Counted from the stretch's first letter, positions 38,226-51,712 are shown. The stretch is 64,000 nt of DNA from Epiperipatus broadwayi (GCA_028023455.1 JAQFVV010013352.1:1-64000), one strand, 5' to 3'. Numbers and translations: made by a program. Notes: a model not told the origin generated them from the letters alone.

Positions 38226-39110
38226 CACTTTGAACAGGGAAATTAGAACTACAAAAGTGTAAAATATTGATAATACATTGTCTGTTGATCCACACTGCTC
38301 GACGGCGCTGATTCTACACTAAAGCACATAAATATGCTGTTTACAAGACCACTCATAGATCTTATGGCCTGTAAACTGTTCAAACACTAAGATGTTGAAG
38401 TGCACCCTTACCCCAACATCTCTAGAATGTTGAACATTATTAGTGATGAATATGTGACACTCTCTATAGACATTACTCTTGACTATTGTACAGCATATGA
38501 TGTGAAGGTTTCTGTAGTTGTAATGATGAAAAGTATATTAGAATGGATTTTTTTTGGTTAAATGTATTGTAATTTATGTGAGTTAGTAAAAATTGTAATG
38601 AATTCTCAAATGCCCCTACTTTCATTGTCAGGGGTCAGAATTCACTAAATGAGGAATGTAAATCATGATTCAGCAAAGCTCACGATTAAGTCGTGCACTT
38701 TCCGATACTTTTTCAAGATCAAAACAGTTAAACAGCAGACAACTATTCAGTGTTGTAGTTTTTAGATTTACCTGCTACAGAAGCAGATGCAGTGGCCCCT
38801 TCCTTCAACCAAAAAAAATATTTTAACCACCCAGAAAAACTGTCTTTGTGGTGGTTTAATGAAATTAAGGCATTGTCAAACATCTGAAATGGAATGTCAA
38901 TTATGTCAATGTCGATGAAGGTGTTCCATTTGGTCATGGAATGGGGTTTGAGGGCTTCCGAATTGCTTTTTTACAAGCAGTATAGCTAATTTATTATTGA
39001 AGCCAGGATCAGCTTACAGTGAAGCTATTAGAGCTGAGTTGGAAATGTGTCAAAATGCCGTAAGGAATATGACAACAGGTCTTAGAGAGGTCTGCTGAGA
39101 AAGCCTTATT
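38226..39110. other. Repeat R2 relative and an unassigned coding-like island
   Basis: R2-related sequence lies at about 38290-38440. A GC-richer island covers about 38730-39100. On the minus strand an open segment (about 38957-38740) reads SEALKPHSMTKWNTF and later GWLKYFFWLKEGATASASVA. On the plus strand the right part reads KPGSAYSEAIRAELEMC then QNAVRNMTTGLREVC. Both look coding-like, but they overlap poorly and have no consistent splice sites. A decayed mobile element or pseudogene is more likely than a host exon. No family recognised. Confidence 0.4.
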
Positions 39111-39309
39111 TCTCAAAAAAAAAAAAAAAAGTTTCTTCAAAAACAATGAAAAAGACTTGGGAAAAAAAAGTTTCTTAAAAAAAAAAAAAAAAAGACCGGA
39201 AAAAAGAAATGTTTGTTTAAAAAAAACAAAAAAAAACAGAATATTTTAAAAAGCCAAAAAAAAAACACCCATTTTTTAATTTTTAAAAAATACACATCAA
39301 ACCAATTAC

Positions 39310-39351
<42 letters not shown>

Positions 39352-39420
39352 AAAACAAAACAACAATTACAACAACAACAAAAAAATCAAGCAAATCCAA
39401 AAATTAAAAACATAAATCAA
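39111..39420. repeat. Poly-A-rich and (AAC)n low-complexity block
   Basis: Several A runs of 9-17 bases at 39115-39270, followed by about 15 copies of AAC at 39312-39355 and further imperfect units to about 39385. Open frames across it are low-complexity artefacts. Confidence 0.95.
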
Positions 39421-39643
39421 CAAAATTTAAAAACAGTCCAGTAATGTTATATGTATTTGTTTTTCACTGGCAACAGCACCTTTGAGTGGTATGGCTAATT
39501 AGATGATGTATTACCAAAATATTTAAATACAAAATCTTGTAAAACATCTGCTTATACAATGTAGACTTTAATGTATGGGATATGTCTCACATAACAGATT
39601 ATACATGATGTATAAATAATTTAATCAAATAAAGAGCCTTTTA

Positions 39644-39750
39644 AAACTAGTAGTAGTAGTAATAGTAGAAGTAGTAATAGTAGCAGCAGTACCAACAATA
39701 GTAGCAGTAATAGCAGCAGCAGTAGCAGTAGCAGCAGCAATAGTAGTAAT
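39644..39750. repeat. Imperfect AGT/AGC trinucleotide tract
   Basis: AGTAGTAGTAGTAATAGTAG and mixed AGC units over about 105 bases, similar to the tract at 33612-33725. The two tracts lie on either side of the old LINE copy. The remaining sequence from 39420 to 40315 is AT-rich, with a short repeat at 39439-39500 (see 33185-33250). Confidence 0.85.
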
Positions 39751-40314
39751 CACTAACAAAATTAACTCCCAAATTCTTCTGGGCAGATTTGGATATGTAG
39801 AATTCTCTACATCAGACACATTTTGCACATTTTGTTTTGCTTACCAATTCTTATTTTAATTCACAATTTGTTTGGATAGTTGATAAAGACGAAATAGATG
39901 TTATAATAGAGCAGCTCTAATTGTATTTGTAAAACTGAAACTGCCATTTGGTCAATTATTTTTTTTGTTTTGTTGTTTTTCAAAGATCAAGTTCTTATAA
40001 AATATATATTATAATAATATTCTTCTTATCTAGTTTCAATTAATTTACTATTTTTTTTTTAAAAAAAATTGTTTGTTAAGAAAATAAATAACATATTTAA
40101 ATTATTATTTCAAAATATAAATTCAACAAAATATTTTTATTATAAATTGTGAAATAACATTGAGTAAAAACAAGACAAAACTGTTACTAAACGAGAGAAC
40201 CAATGTGTGTATATATATTGCAATAATTCACATTTATTATTTTAAACAAAAAGAGAGGTTCCAATTAAATTTTGAATAGAAAGGTTTTGGTATAATGAAT
40301 GAAAATTTATTTAA

Positions 40315-41140
<826 letters not shown>

Positions 41141-41169
41141 AAAATCTAAAATTTAGGAAATCTGTATAC

Positions 41170-41316
41170 TCTTTTCACAATTAGAACCATAATATCCTGG
41201 TGCACATGAACAGCCATATGGATCTGGCAAACAATACATAATTCCTTTGACATTTTCTAAAATCTCTCTAGGTTTTTTAAGTGAACACTTATTTCCAAAA
41301 TATTCCTTTTCACACT
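41170..41316 (-). CDS. Receptor exon: second EGF module with [10 protein letters not shown] signature
   Basis: Internal exon of 147 bases, phase 1 at both ends. The acceptor is AATAATTTCAG and the donor GTATAC. It encodes [18 protein letters not shown], then a stretch ending in [20 protein letters not shown]. The decapeptide [10 protein letters not shown] is, from family knowledge, the hallmark of the second EGF repeat of Tie receptors, and it is the best evidence for the gene's identity. One oddity: where vertebrate Tie has two more cysteines between C2 and CLPDP, this exon has none. That leaves six cysteines and an altered first half, so the disulphide pattern must differ. The exon lies only about 30 bases from the edge of an 820-bp ATCT microsatellite located in the downstream intron. 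It splices in frame to the exon at 33585-33460. Confidence 0.88.
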
Positions 41317-43224
41317 CTGAAATTATTAAAAAAGTGATATTTTAATATTTTGAAATAATATACTGTAATATATAATTATTTACAGGCAACTAATTATGAA
41401 ATTTACTTAAAATTATAATTTAAACAATTATACTAGATAATCTATTATTATTAAGCATGAAAATAATTGTTTATATTAAAATCTCCATGCACTTATAAGT
41501 GAACTCACTTATTCTGTTAAAGTATTAATAGCAGTCGAGTGCATAGAGAAATTTTAATATACACTTATAAACAGGACACGACTAGAGGTTTATTTCCTTC
41601 TTTACGATTATAATCATACAAGTATTTAGAAGAGATGGATTTGAATACAGACTTTCGAACTCCCTTCAGTCAGCAACTCCATCTTATTATAACTGATACA
41701 CCTGACAACATTCATGCGAAAAGACAAATGATAACTAAAGGGAGCTTGAGAATCTGTGTTCTAATCCCTTTTAATTACATCTCGTTTAAAAATATATATA
41801 ATATACTGATATTTAAATATTAATTGTGCTAGTAATGGAAAATTAAATATATATTTTAGAAAACTGTTCAAATTTTGTAAAAAAAACTAAAATATATTTA
41901 AATTTTATTTACAAATGAAAATAAATAAATAACAAATTTGTTAAATCAGGATTAATCTTGTTTTTTTGGGTCAAATTAAATAAAACGAAACTAAGTTTAT
42001 AAAATCAGTGTAAAAAGAACCAAATTGAGATTTATTCAAATTTAATAATGACCACCGCGCAATAAAGTCTGTATATCTCATTGAATATATAATTGAAAAG
42101 TGTTTATGTTATAATAGATTATATCCAATTATTAAATGTGGTGATAGAAAAGAGCAATAACTGCAAGTTAGGATATATACATTATAAAAAGAAAGCATTA
42201 TATTTTGTAAGCATTACATGTAATAAGAATCTTTCAGTAAAACTTTGTAAACTCCAGATATTAACAAATTATAAAAAATATTTATGATAATGCAATAATA
42301 ATTATCAGATTACAAGATGATACTAAAAAAAATAAATCTTGATAAGGTTGAAGGCAGAAAGATTTGATCTTTTCAAATCTTTTTACAGCAGTTTTTTTTT
42401 AAAATTAAAATTATAATTAAATAAATACAAAAATTATGGAAATTAGGCAAGCCATCTAGATTTTAACGATCATATAAAGACTTTTACAAATGATGATTCA
42501 GGGCATTCGAAAATGTCACAAAAAGAATAAAGAAGGACTAAAAATAGATCAAAAAGAGTAAAATATTATTTAATTTATTTTCGAAAAGAAGAAAACTATT
42601 AATTCTAATAGTTAATAAGAGATTAACAACCGCAAATACATTGATCATATTATTATTACAGAAGAAAAACAATATATAAAGTTAATCATGAAATTAAATA
42701 ATATATACGTATGTGCGTGTATATGTGTTTCATATTTTTACTTACAGAATTAAGAAAAAAATACAGAAAATTTACTCTACATGGTAAAGTCTAAGCTGGG
42801 ATTATGGAATACATGGAAATGACAAGTAATACATTTTTGAAAATATAAATTGGGACTTGACATAAAGAGATAACAATGATTGAATAACTAAAATTATAAG
42901 AAATGAATAGATCAGATATATAATGTGATATGAAGAAAAGGATCTGTGTCTAAAATAGTCAATTAAATTTGAGAAGATGATATAATAAAACAATCATTAA
43001 TGTTCTTTTGTAAAGAAAAGGTATTTTCAACAATGAAGCAGAAGGCACTACATATTTGGGGAGTGAGAATTTGAACATTTTTTACTCGTTATTTAATCTA
43101 AGCTAGAAATTATTAGATAAATATTTACTAATCAATATAGGATGTTAATTCTATTCTTTACGCGAAAGACTTGTTTACAGAATTGAATTTATATAAAGTC
43201 AATATATATATGACGACTTCATAT
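41317..43224. other. Intronic AT-rich DNA
   Basis: No supported gene. A somewhat more complex segment at about 41500-41780 contains a 62-codon plus-strand frame (MDLNTDFRTPFSQQLHL), but it shows no splice sites or family similarity that I recognise. Confidence 0.5.
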
Positions 43225-43692
43225 TATTATTATTATTATTATTTTCGGGATATTCCATGTAGTAAAATAGCTAACCAGCTGACGTTTTAGTACAATAATA
43301 AGTACCTTCCTCAGAAAAGCCTCTTTCTCAAATCATAGGAATACTGTGAGATTTAAAATCATTATTTTTATATCCTCATATTCAAATTCTATTAGTTGAG
43401 AAGTTTTAAAAATTATGTTGTCTTCCAATAGCTTCTTCCAAATGTTGGTAATTTTCTTTAATTCATACTTTTCATTTGTGCTCTTGTACTTTTAAAAATT
43501 TCTATAGCTTCTCTTACCAATCTGTGGTCATATTGTTCAATTTTTGGTAGAATATTTGTTTTATCAAAATTGATATCATGATTATTTAATTTTATATGAG
43601 AATAAATAGCTGATGAATTGGATTTTTCTCTGACTGCCAAAATGTGTTTTTCCTTTCTAATATTTATTCTACAATTAGTCTATACAATATAT
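43225..43692 (-). mobile_element. Penelope-like element, 5'-truncated, single arm
   Basis: Minus-strand GIY-YIG nuclease C-terminal part: the R-x-N-I-R-K segment at about 43650-43680, then REKSNSSAIYSHIKLNNH and KIEQYDHRLVREAIEIF (43640-43458). The tail has CTGACGTTTTAGTACAATAA-like sequence (as + strand, about 43278-43300) and a TATT repeat at 43222-43245. Same family as 51059-51712 (SNSSVIYSHMKL). It begins next to an AT tract (43687-43697). Confidence 0.85.
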
Positions 43693-44039
43693 ATATAAAT
43701 TGTACCAAAGTACATTGATATGTAATGAATTTATTATGAATTTCATGTTTAAAAATATAAAAGTTTAAAATTAAGAGAATAAAATGTAAAAACTAAAGAT
43801 CAGGGGGAGGAGGATTTTGTATTTAATAAAATAAACTGTAAACGCTGTTTAAAATAATAAGTTGTTTAAAATAATAAGCTGTTTAAAATAAAAGATTTTT
43901 TTTTGTTTAAAAGAAAAAAAAATTTGTAATAAATAAATGATTTAATATTTTTTAAATGAATTTTTAATAAAATAATAAAGAGATTTCGTTTTATCTTACA
44001 ATAAATAAATAAATATATGTGCGTGTGTGTATGCAATTT

Positions 44040-44420
44040 TAAAAAAAAAAGTAGATGCTAGAAGCTGATTTTATTTCACTAGACGAACGCGGCTGCTAAA
44101 AATAAAGTTTTCCATTGTTTAAAACTGTATAAATAGCTCAATTTTTGTTTATTCTTGGTTCCGACTATTTCATTTTAATAAAATATTTTGAAGTAATATT
44201 TCTAAAAATGATGCATTGTTGAAAATCCAACGTTTTTGCAGTTGACCGAAAGCCACTCTCTGCCCATTTAAGATCTGTGACTAGTTCGGAAAGTAATGAT
44301 GTTGAAATAGAATCAACGGACAGTGGAGTGCGGGAAATGCCAAACCAGCTACAGAAATCATAACAAGTCACAGGATCCATGAAGGAATCATTTACCGTCG
44401 TCAATGAATTAAGAAATAAT
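44040..44420 (+). other. Possible terminal exon of an unknown gene (GC-richer island)
   Basis: An acceptor-like CGTTTTTGCAG ends at 44241. It is followed by 40 open codons from 44242, DRKPLSAHLRSVTSSE, SNDVEIESTDSGVREMPNQ, LQKS, and a stop at 44361-44363. AATAAA occurs about 140 bases later (about 44502). The composition (Ser/Glu/Asp-rich tail) looks like a cytoplasmic C-terminus. On the other strand a 79-codon frame overlaps (44404-44165). It has no partner exon and no family. It may be a nested plus-strand gene in the receptor intron, a pseudogene or a conserved non-coding element. Confidence 0.35.
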
Positions 44421-47400
44421 TACATTATACTGTTTCTGTCATATATAAAACCTAGGTAATTATTTGACTTTGATATCTAAACATTCCGAGACCCTTTAAA
44501 AATAAAGATAGACTTTATTGAAAGAACTTTTGAACTTTTTGAATTAAACTTAAAAAAAAGAATAAACTTTAAACTTCAAAAAATTAATATTTGCAATAAT
44601 AAAATAAGTAAAAGCAGCTTCTATTAAATAATATTTTTGGCATGCACGTATGTGTGATTTGATTTTTAAACTTAAACTTAAAAAATAATAATAATAAAAT
44701 ATGATGTAACGTGTATAATTTATTTGCTCAAGTAATATATTAAAATGCTTATTTTAATCTTTAAAAAAAAAAGAAGTGTATGTGTATTTCATTATAAGGT
44801 AAAACAATGCATTTGTTTTAAAATAAAAAAAATAAAGTAAAACATTTAAATTATTTTTCTTAAAATATTTATGTTTATTTCTGATACGTGCGGGTAAGTA
44901 TAAATATTTATTTTCTTAATAAGAATAGGAGAGAAAAAAATCCAATCATTAATAATAGTATTTTAGAAAGATTCGCCAAGTTAAATCTATAAATGTTTAG
45001 CATTCAGTATAATGTTGTTATTATTAGTTTTAAAGAAGCGAAGTATTATTTTAAGTGGTTCGGGAAAATTATTTTACTTTCAGAAAATAGTAGCAATTCA
45101 AAACAGGTGGGCATTTAAGATACCTTTTGTTTGTTTATTAGTGGGTGGTTGGAACCAACTGAGCTAGAGAACATTTCAGGCACTGGATAATGCTGATCAG
45201 ATGGACATGCTAATTCTAATGTAATTAACTGGTGCCTAAGGAATTTTCTTTCTTCTTTAAAAAAATAATAATAAAGTGTTTATTTGATCGGTATATATTT
45301 AGTAGTCAAGTGTTGAATGTTATTAATAGTTCACTATTGATAATAGTTGACACTTTGCCTGAAAACCAACCATTGTCTGAAAGGGAAATTTAGGAGGACA
45401 AAATATCATAGAATATTAGTTAATATTTTATTTGTCAATGCTTAGTGTTTGTTATTTCCCATAAGTGTAAGTGGTAGATTTTAAAATTGTAATTTTAGGT
45501 AGTAAAATAAGTAGTTAGTTGTTTATTTATTTTAGTTGTTGTTTGGAGTAGGTTGATTGCAAAATTAGCAGGTTGGTTATTAAGAGGAGGTTGGTTCAAT
45601 ATATATATAAGGAGTAACTGATAAAATTGATATATATATATTGTACCTAACTGAAGTGTCACTTAGTTCCAAGAGGAGATCAAGGTTATCTTAGCTTAAC
45701 CTTTTGTTTAAAATTTTGGATTAAAAAAAATAATGATGATAAAAATGGAAATTAAACTAGTTAATTATTAAATAGGATAATTTAAATATTTTTAATAATA
45801 TTAGTTGGTTTGATAAGGGATATTAAGTAATAATTTAACATAAGCAAATGTTAAAAAAAAAAATAATGGTGAATTGATAAAAAGTAAATATATTCGAAAA
45901 TAACTACTGTATAATCTATTCTAATGTTTAAAGAATAATAATAAGATATTTGTATTAAGTTGGAATAATTAAGTAACAAATTTTAATAAAATGGTATGTA
46001 AGTTTTTATTTAAAAGAAATAAGAATATTTGTTATTAGTTTTGTAGTTTAGCATTCTAGTTATAAAAGTTAGTTAGATTAAATAATCATTAACATATTAT
46101 TGTTATAATTCTAAAAATAATTTTAAACAATTAATGTAAAGCCAGACGAATGTGAGAATATGTGCATGCATAGACATGGAAACATAAGAATAAAAAAATT
46201 ATTTAACTGCCATATTGTTTAAAATAAGTAAATAAAGCAAATGTGTGGATAAAATTATTTTTAATGTAATATTTAAGGGTTTAATAAAGGGTATAACTTT
46301 AAATTTTATATTTCTTACTATTGTGTTGTATAAAATATCATAAAAAAACAATTGTTGCATAATATTTGGAATATTAAAATTTTGACTTTGCAGCTGAAGG
46401 TCACGTGGTATGAAAAAATTATATTGATTACATCAGTAGATTGATTCCACAGCTGGTTTGTCAGAATATTAAAATTTAATAAAAAATAATTTTTATTGGT
46501 TTTTAAATGAATTGTAGGTGGATGAAAAATTGTGAGATAAAATGGAAATCGAGGGACCATCCAGGGGCTGATCTTGTTTTGATTCAACTGGTGCTGGATC
46601 TTAAAATTTTGTTAATAAAAGTAATTTTTTAAAAAAAACTTGATATTTATAAGAAAATACAAGTATGTTTAAAATATTTAAAATCATCCTGTAGTGATGG
46701 AGGGCTAAAAGAAAGGTAATCCATTTTTTCTGACAATTTGAATTTCAGTCGAGGCATAAAAATTATAGTAAAAAAAAGTCTAGAATAAATGAAGCGTCTC
46801 ACATATTATATGACTTTAACTTATTTAATTTTCTTTACTTGGAAATAAGGTTAAGGAACAAACTATTAATCATTTCCATAGATAAGCATTCGGTTGTATT
46901 AAGCTATTTTGAAAATAAAATGCTAATTATTTTTCCTGTTAGATTAAAAGTATATGTAAAAAAAAAAAAGAATTTTTTTTTAAAAGTTTAAAAAGAACAT
47001 TATAAAAAAGCTGCTATGGTTGATTACAGTGAAACTATAAAGGATGATTATTTTTTTAAAAAAAGGAAAAGTTATTACTTATATCTTGACATATATGAAA
47101 ATGATTTGTTTAGCTAAACACAGAGATTATATATACATTTTAAAGGATAATTCTTATTTACACAGTAAGAAAGGACACCTATTTGGAAATAAAACTTTAA
47201 AGCAATTTGTAAGGATTAATAATGAATTTATAGTTATTGGGTACATTATAAAGGGTCATACTTGCCTGTATTTAAAAATAACTTTATGGCATTAATTATA
47301 GCATATAAACAGAGAAATGTCTTGAACAGTAAAAAAATTTCTACTCTCATATTTAAAAGTAAGCAAAGGAAATCAATTTTAAAAATAAATATGTCTTGGA

Positions 47401-48410
47401 ATATTATTAGGAAAAGTACTTAAAAAAACTATATTTCAAAAAAAGCATTTTTCCCAAAAGAGGATAAAGAAATTCAGATAGAAAGATATTATTATATGCA
47501 ATTTTGAACTCAAGATCCTATAAATAAATTAAAGTGTGTTCAGCTGAAGAATTTATTTTGTTTCATGCCGGCTTAATCTTATTTTTTAATTTTTTTTAAA
47601 AATTGTTTAAAAAAATATTATTAATGAACTATTGAACATTTTCGTTTGGAAAAGATTGCCATGTGTATAAATGTATTAATTGAAGCTTCAAATTCGGATA
47701 GATATTTTAATATAGATAAATTGTCTACACATTATGAAATGAAAAAAAATCATTATGGAGTCGAAATATGAACTTGAATTAATGTATTATTTTTTTTTAT
47801 GGTCTGCTTTATTGGTTTAGAAAAAAAAGAAAACCATAAAAATATTTATGCTCTTAATAATAATTCTTTTTTGTAACACTTTTGCATAAATATACAGGTA
47901 AACTAAGGTTATAATTTTAAAATGAAATAGGTTTATTTAATGAGCAAACTTTCTTTGCCATTCTTAAGTAGATTTAGTTGATTTATTAAGCATTACATTA
48001 GCTAGTTTCTATTTAATAATTTTATTATAGAGATTTAAATATCATAGTTTTATTTCCATATAAATGGGTTGTTTTACTAAATTTTTATTTTAAATTTACT
48101 AAGGAAGTTTATCAGAGAATATCCATTCATTTGTTTTATGAATGTTATATTAATAATAACTAGAAATATTTTATATTCATCGAGAAGTAAATATTCTTGC
48201 ATTTAATTTACAATTTTAAAAGTCCACTAGTTACTATATTTTAGTATTTAATATTTTGTTATGTGTGCATTGTGCCTTGCCTAGAATTTTATATGCATTT
48301 AATTTCAAAGTATTTTCTACAGTAGTCAGTTGATATAGTTTGCTTTGTTGGTTCAAACATTGGATATACATTTTGTATTTTTAAACTTCTTAGGAATAAC
48401 TTAGTTAATT
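44421..48410. other. Intronic AT-rich DNA
   Basis: Nothing firm. A 20-base word AGGAGTAACTGATAAAATTG (45611-45630), identical to the KGVTDKI coding word of the PLEs here, sits between two AT arms (CAATATATATATA and TATATATATATTG). A 83-codon plus frame at 47044-47295 is preceded by a second short frame (MVDYSETIKDDYFF). Neither has support beyond being open. Confidence 0.5.
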
Positions 48411-48419
48411 CAGGTGAAG

Positions 48420-48960
48420 TATATATCTTGATATTGGTTTGTATTTGTTAGCCTCAAGAGTTAGGCTTAGTTCATAATTTTTGAATATGCTTTATGGAGT
48501 AGAGAAAATCCTCCATCCTTATTGTAATGTATTTCCATGATTTGATAGTGCTTGACCCCAAAAAAGAGGGTATTGTATTGTATTTTTCAGTGATGATGGT
48601 CACATTTATAAGCATTGGAAATCCCATGAGAGGATTGTGCTTTTTTGTGTATGTTCCTGTTCCCAGATGTACTGTAGATGAATTCCAGACATCTTAGTTT
48701 TGCCTCATAGTTAGGTATTTTGGAAACCACCACATTCTTTTCCAGCTCTGAGGAGCCTAGTATTTTTATATTTTTTGCCTATCATTCATGATGACTTAAT
48801 GCTAATTCCACCACAGTGGGTGATGTTGTATTTGCTTTAGATTTGTGATGACAAGATATGCTTGTTTGAGGAAATGTATTTCTTCAGGTAGTTGTAGCTA
48901 ATTTAAGGCTCATAGGTATATCAATGTTTGAATTGTGTTGCTATGATAATTTTATCATGC
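48420..48960 (-). pseudogene. Unassigned coding-like remnant
   Basis: A GC-richer island. On the minus strand about 66 codons are open at about 48780-48585: LGSSELEKNVVVSKIPNYEA, then KLRCLEFIYSTSGNRNIHKK, AQSSHGISNAYKC. The hydrophilic composition and the absence of obvious splice sites suggest decayed mobile-element protein, but no motif is recognised. Confidence 0.4.
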
Positions 48961-50589
48961 ACAAGCGAACCAACAATAAGTTATATTTATTTTAAAGTAT
49001 GTTAAATATGCATATGGTATAAGTGGCAATTCACACATACTAATTTAATATTTTCATCCAGAATTTCACCGCTGGATTTGTAAGTCTGTTACATCATTAT
49101 CTTTAAAACATTGGGGGAATAATTTTATGTGAACTAAAGTTATTTAAAAAAAATATAACTGATCTCTGATGAATGATTGCCCCATACACTTAATTTAGTA
49201 TAAACCTAGTTCTGTGTGTTATTCTGATATTAGATGACACAATAATGGTAAAAATTAGTCTAATAAAGAAGAATAGTAGTGTGCTTATTAAGTACATATG
49301 ATAATTAAAGTTTAAGGTATTTTTTTTGATAAAAAATCTAATTATTAAAAGAAAGTAATATTGAATAACCTTTGTCGGTTATTAAGTGTATTAATATAAG
49401 TTAAATAAAATTGTTAAAAGTCCAAATAATTATATTAAATCTTAGTGCGGTATTGGCATTGTTTGTATTCTACTACATTTGTAAACATTTCTTCTCATTA
49501 TTAATAAATCAAATTATTATTATTTCAAAAGTGTTGTTTTGTTTGTTTTACTTTTATATGAGAATATATTATTGTCTTGGGTTCCAAGTTCACAAAATCT
49601 TAAAATTTTAAAAGTTATTGAATCTTCAATTCAGAAATTTACAAGTATATTCTAAGTTAATTAAATATAGTTAATATTGTTTTGAAAATTTATAAAAAAA
49701 ACTATGTTAAAGTAAATGATTCTCATATTGAATCATAAAGACAGGTAATTGTATTATAGCAGATATCTAATTAAATACTTAGTTAAAAGTTTATTTTTTT
49801 AAAATTATCGGTATATCTTTCAGACTAAAGATTATGCAATATCAGATTAACAACATTAGTACTTCAGAAGAATATTTTAATTAATATTATGTTAAAAGCT
49901 GCACCTTATCTTATATTCACTGTACATCATCTATCATCATCTTAAATCTGATATATTTAAAGAATTCTAATTCATTTGCATTTGAGGTCTTTAGTGGTTG
50001 TCTGTGAGTATTGGAAAGGCATTAAAAGTACTCTTGCTCTTTTCTCTGCTCAAGTAATATCTTAGATAATAAGCCATTATTAGTTAAATTTAAATGGATT
50101 CATTAAATTTTGTGAATTAATATTTGTTTTGTTTATTATTTTAAGATTGAACATATTATAATTATTTTATGGTCAGCTAAGATGTCACTTATTTATTAAT
50201 CACAGTAATTCTTTATTAGGCAACTTAACTTAAACTTTAATTTTGCACAAGAGTGTTAGTTTTAAAATCCCCGAGGTTATTTACACTTGTTGTTTAGTAA
50301 ATATAATTCTGTAAGATAATATTTTAAAGCAAAGCATCATAGGTCTTATTCAGAGAGTGTATAATCTATTGATAGGACTAATATAGTAAGCACTGATTAG
50401 TGATTTTAGATAGTCTTTTGTATGGTTTATTGAAATATTAATATGCTGTAGTAGTTATAGTTCATCAATATTGGATTTGACCTTTACTTGATTATACATC
50501 TCTAGATCATCATCTCTTTTCTTTAAACTTATTGTAACCCCACTGAGCCGAGTCATTTAGAGTCTCTCATTTATATTTTATTTCATTGC
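48961..50589. other. Intronic AT-rich DNA, nothing recognised
   Basis: No supported exon, repeat or element apart from short homopolymers. Confidence 0.6.
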
Positions 50590-50961
50590 ATTTCAATTTT
50601 ATTTCATTTTTATGTCATTTCTCATATCTTTCTATCATCTCAGCCATTTAGAACATTCGTTAAGAGTTTCTTCTATTATCTCATTTCACTTCTCTCTCCT
50701 TTATTCCATCTTCTTTTTATATCTCTCTTTCATATCTTTCCATCATCTCATTTCTTCTCTCTCTCCATTACATATATCATTTCTATTACTTTTCCCCATT
50801 TCTTTTCCTCCTCAATTCTTTTCTTTTTCATCATTTATCCTTACCATTATCATTATCTCCATTTCATTATTAGCATTTTCTCTTTCTCTCTCTCTTTTCT
50901 CTTTCTCACACCCCTCTCTCATTCTAGTAGGTTACAATATATATATATATATATATATATA
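50590..50961. repeat. Polypyrimidine tract ending in (AT)n
   Basis: About 340 bases of almost only C and T with scattered A. Degenerate internal repeats occur (CATATCTTTCTATCATCTCA and CATATCTTTCCATCATCTCA). It ends in CTCTCTCTTTTCTC and an AT array at 50937-50961. The 129-codon plus frame is a composition artefact. Confidence 0.85.
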
Positions 50962-51052
50962 TTATCAGTTACTCCTTTTGTATATGGCAAAATTGTCTTA
51001 ATTTCTGATGTATCAATCTTTTTTATATAAATAAGCCCTATTAATAATCCTG
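50962..51052 (-). mobile_element. Penelope-like fragment, minus-strand arm
   Basis: Minus-strand frame with KTILPYTKGVTDNI at about 51010-50965, the segment between RT and nuclease in PLEs. It faces the plus-strand copy that follows directly and is cut at the AT array. Confidence 0.7.
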
Positions 51053-51058
51053 TAATTA

Positions 51059-51712
51059 AAAGGAATAACTGATAAAATTGGTAATATTCTAAAAAGTAAT
51101 ATTCACACACTTTATACAACCTTTAAAAAATTAATGAAATATTTCCATTTCCTAAAAATATTTTTTTTTGGAATGTCATGCTGTATATGAAATTCCATAT
51201 AGAGTCTGTTCACATTCATATATTGGACAGACTAATCGTAGAATAAATATTAGAAAGAAAGAACACATTCTAACAGCCAGAGACAAATCCAATTCATCAG
51301 TTATTTATTCTCATATGAAATTAATTAATCATATTATCATTTTTATAAAACAAATATTCTAGTAAAAATTGAACAATACACCAGAGATTGCTACGAGAAG
51401 CTATAGAGATTTTTAAAAGGTCCAAGAGCATAAATGAAAGGTATTAATTAAAGCAAATTAACAATATTTGGAAGAAGCTATTGGAGGACAAAATAATTTT
51501 TAAAACTTCTCAACCAACAGAATTTGAATATGAGGAGAGAAAAAAAAATAATGATTTTAAATCTCACACGCATTCTTATGACTTGAGAAAAAGGATGCTC
51601 TGAGAAAGGTACTTGTTACTGTACTGAAACATCGGCTATTTAGCTATTTTACTCCACAGAATGTTCCAATAATAATAATAATTTGAATTATCCGTGAAAA
51701 TATTAGAATTAA
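51059..51712 (+). mobile_element. Penelope-like element with GIY-YIG endonuclease
   Basis: Starts at GGAATAACTGATAAAATTGG (GITDKIGNIL). The nuclease follows: VYEIPYRVCSHSYIGQTNRR then INIRKKEH, containing the Y-I-G half of GIY-YIG and the R-x3-E-H region. KSNSSVIYSHMKL comes next and then broken frames. The tail has ACTGAAACATCGGC, an AATAAT repeat and CCGTGAAAATATTAGAATTA. Frameshifts make it inactive. Confidence 0.88.

Noticed and set aside
39137-39400. Open frames rich in Phe/Val or Lys/Thr
   Set aside because: Poly-A and AAC low-complexity translation.
47044-47295. 83-codon plus-strand frame preceded by MVDYSETIKDDYFF in another frame
   Set aside because: AT-driven composition, needs a frameshift to extend, no family or splice support.
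50612-51001. 129-codon Ser/Phe-rich frame
   Set aside because: Translation of a polypyrimidine tract.
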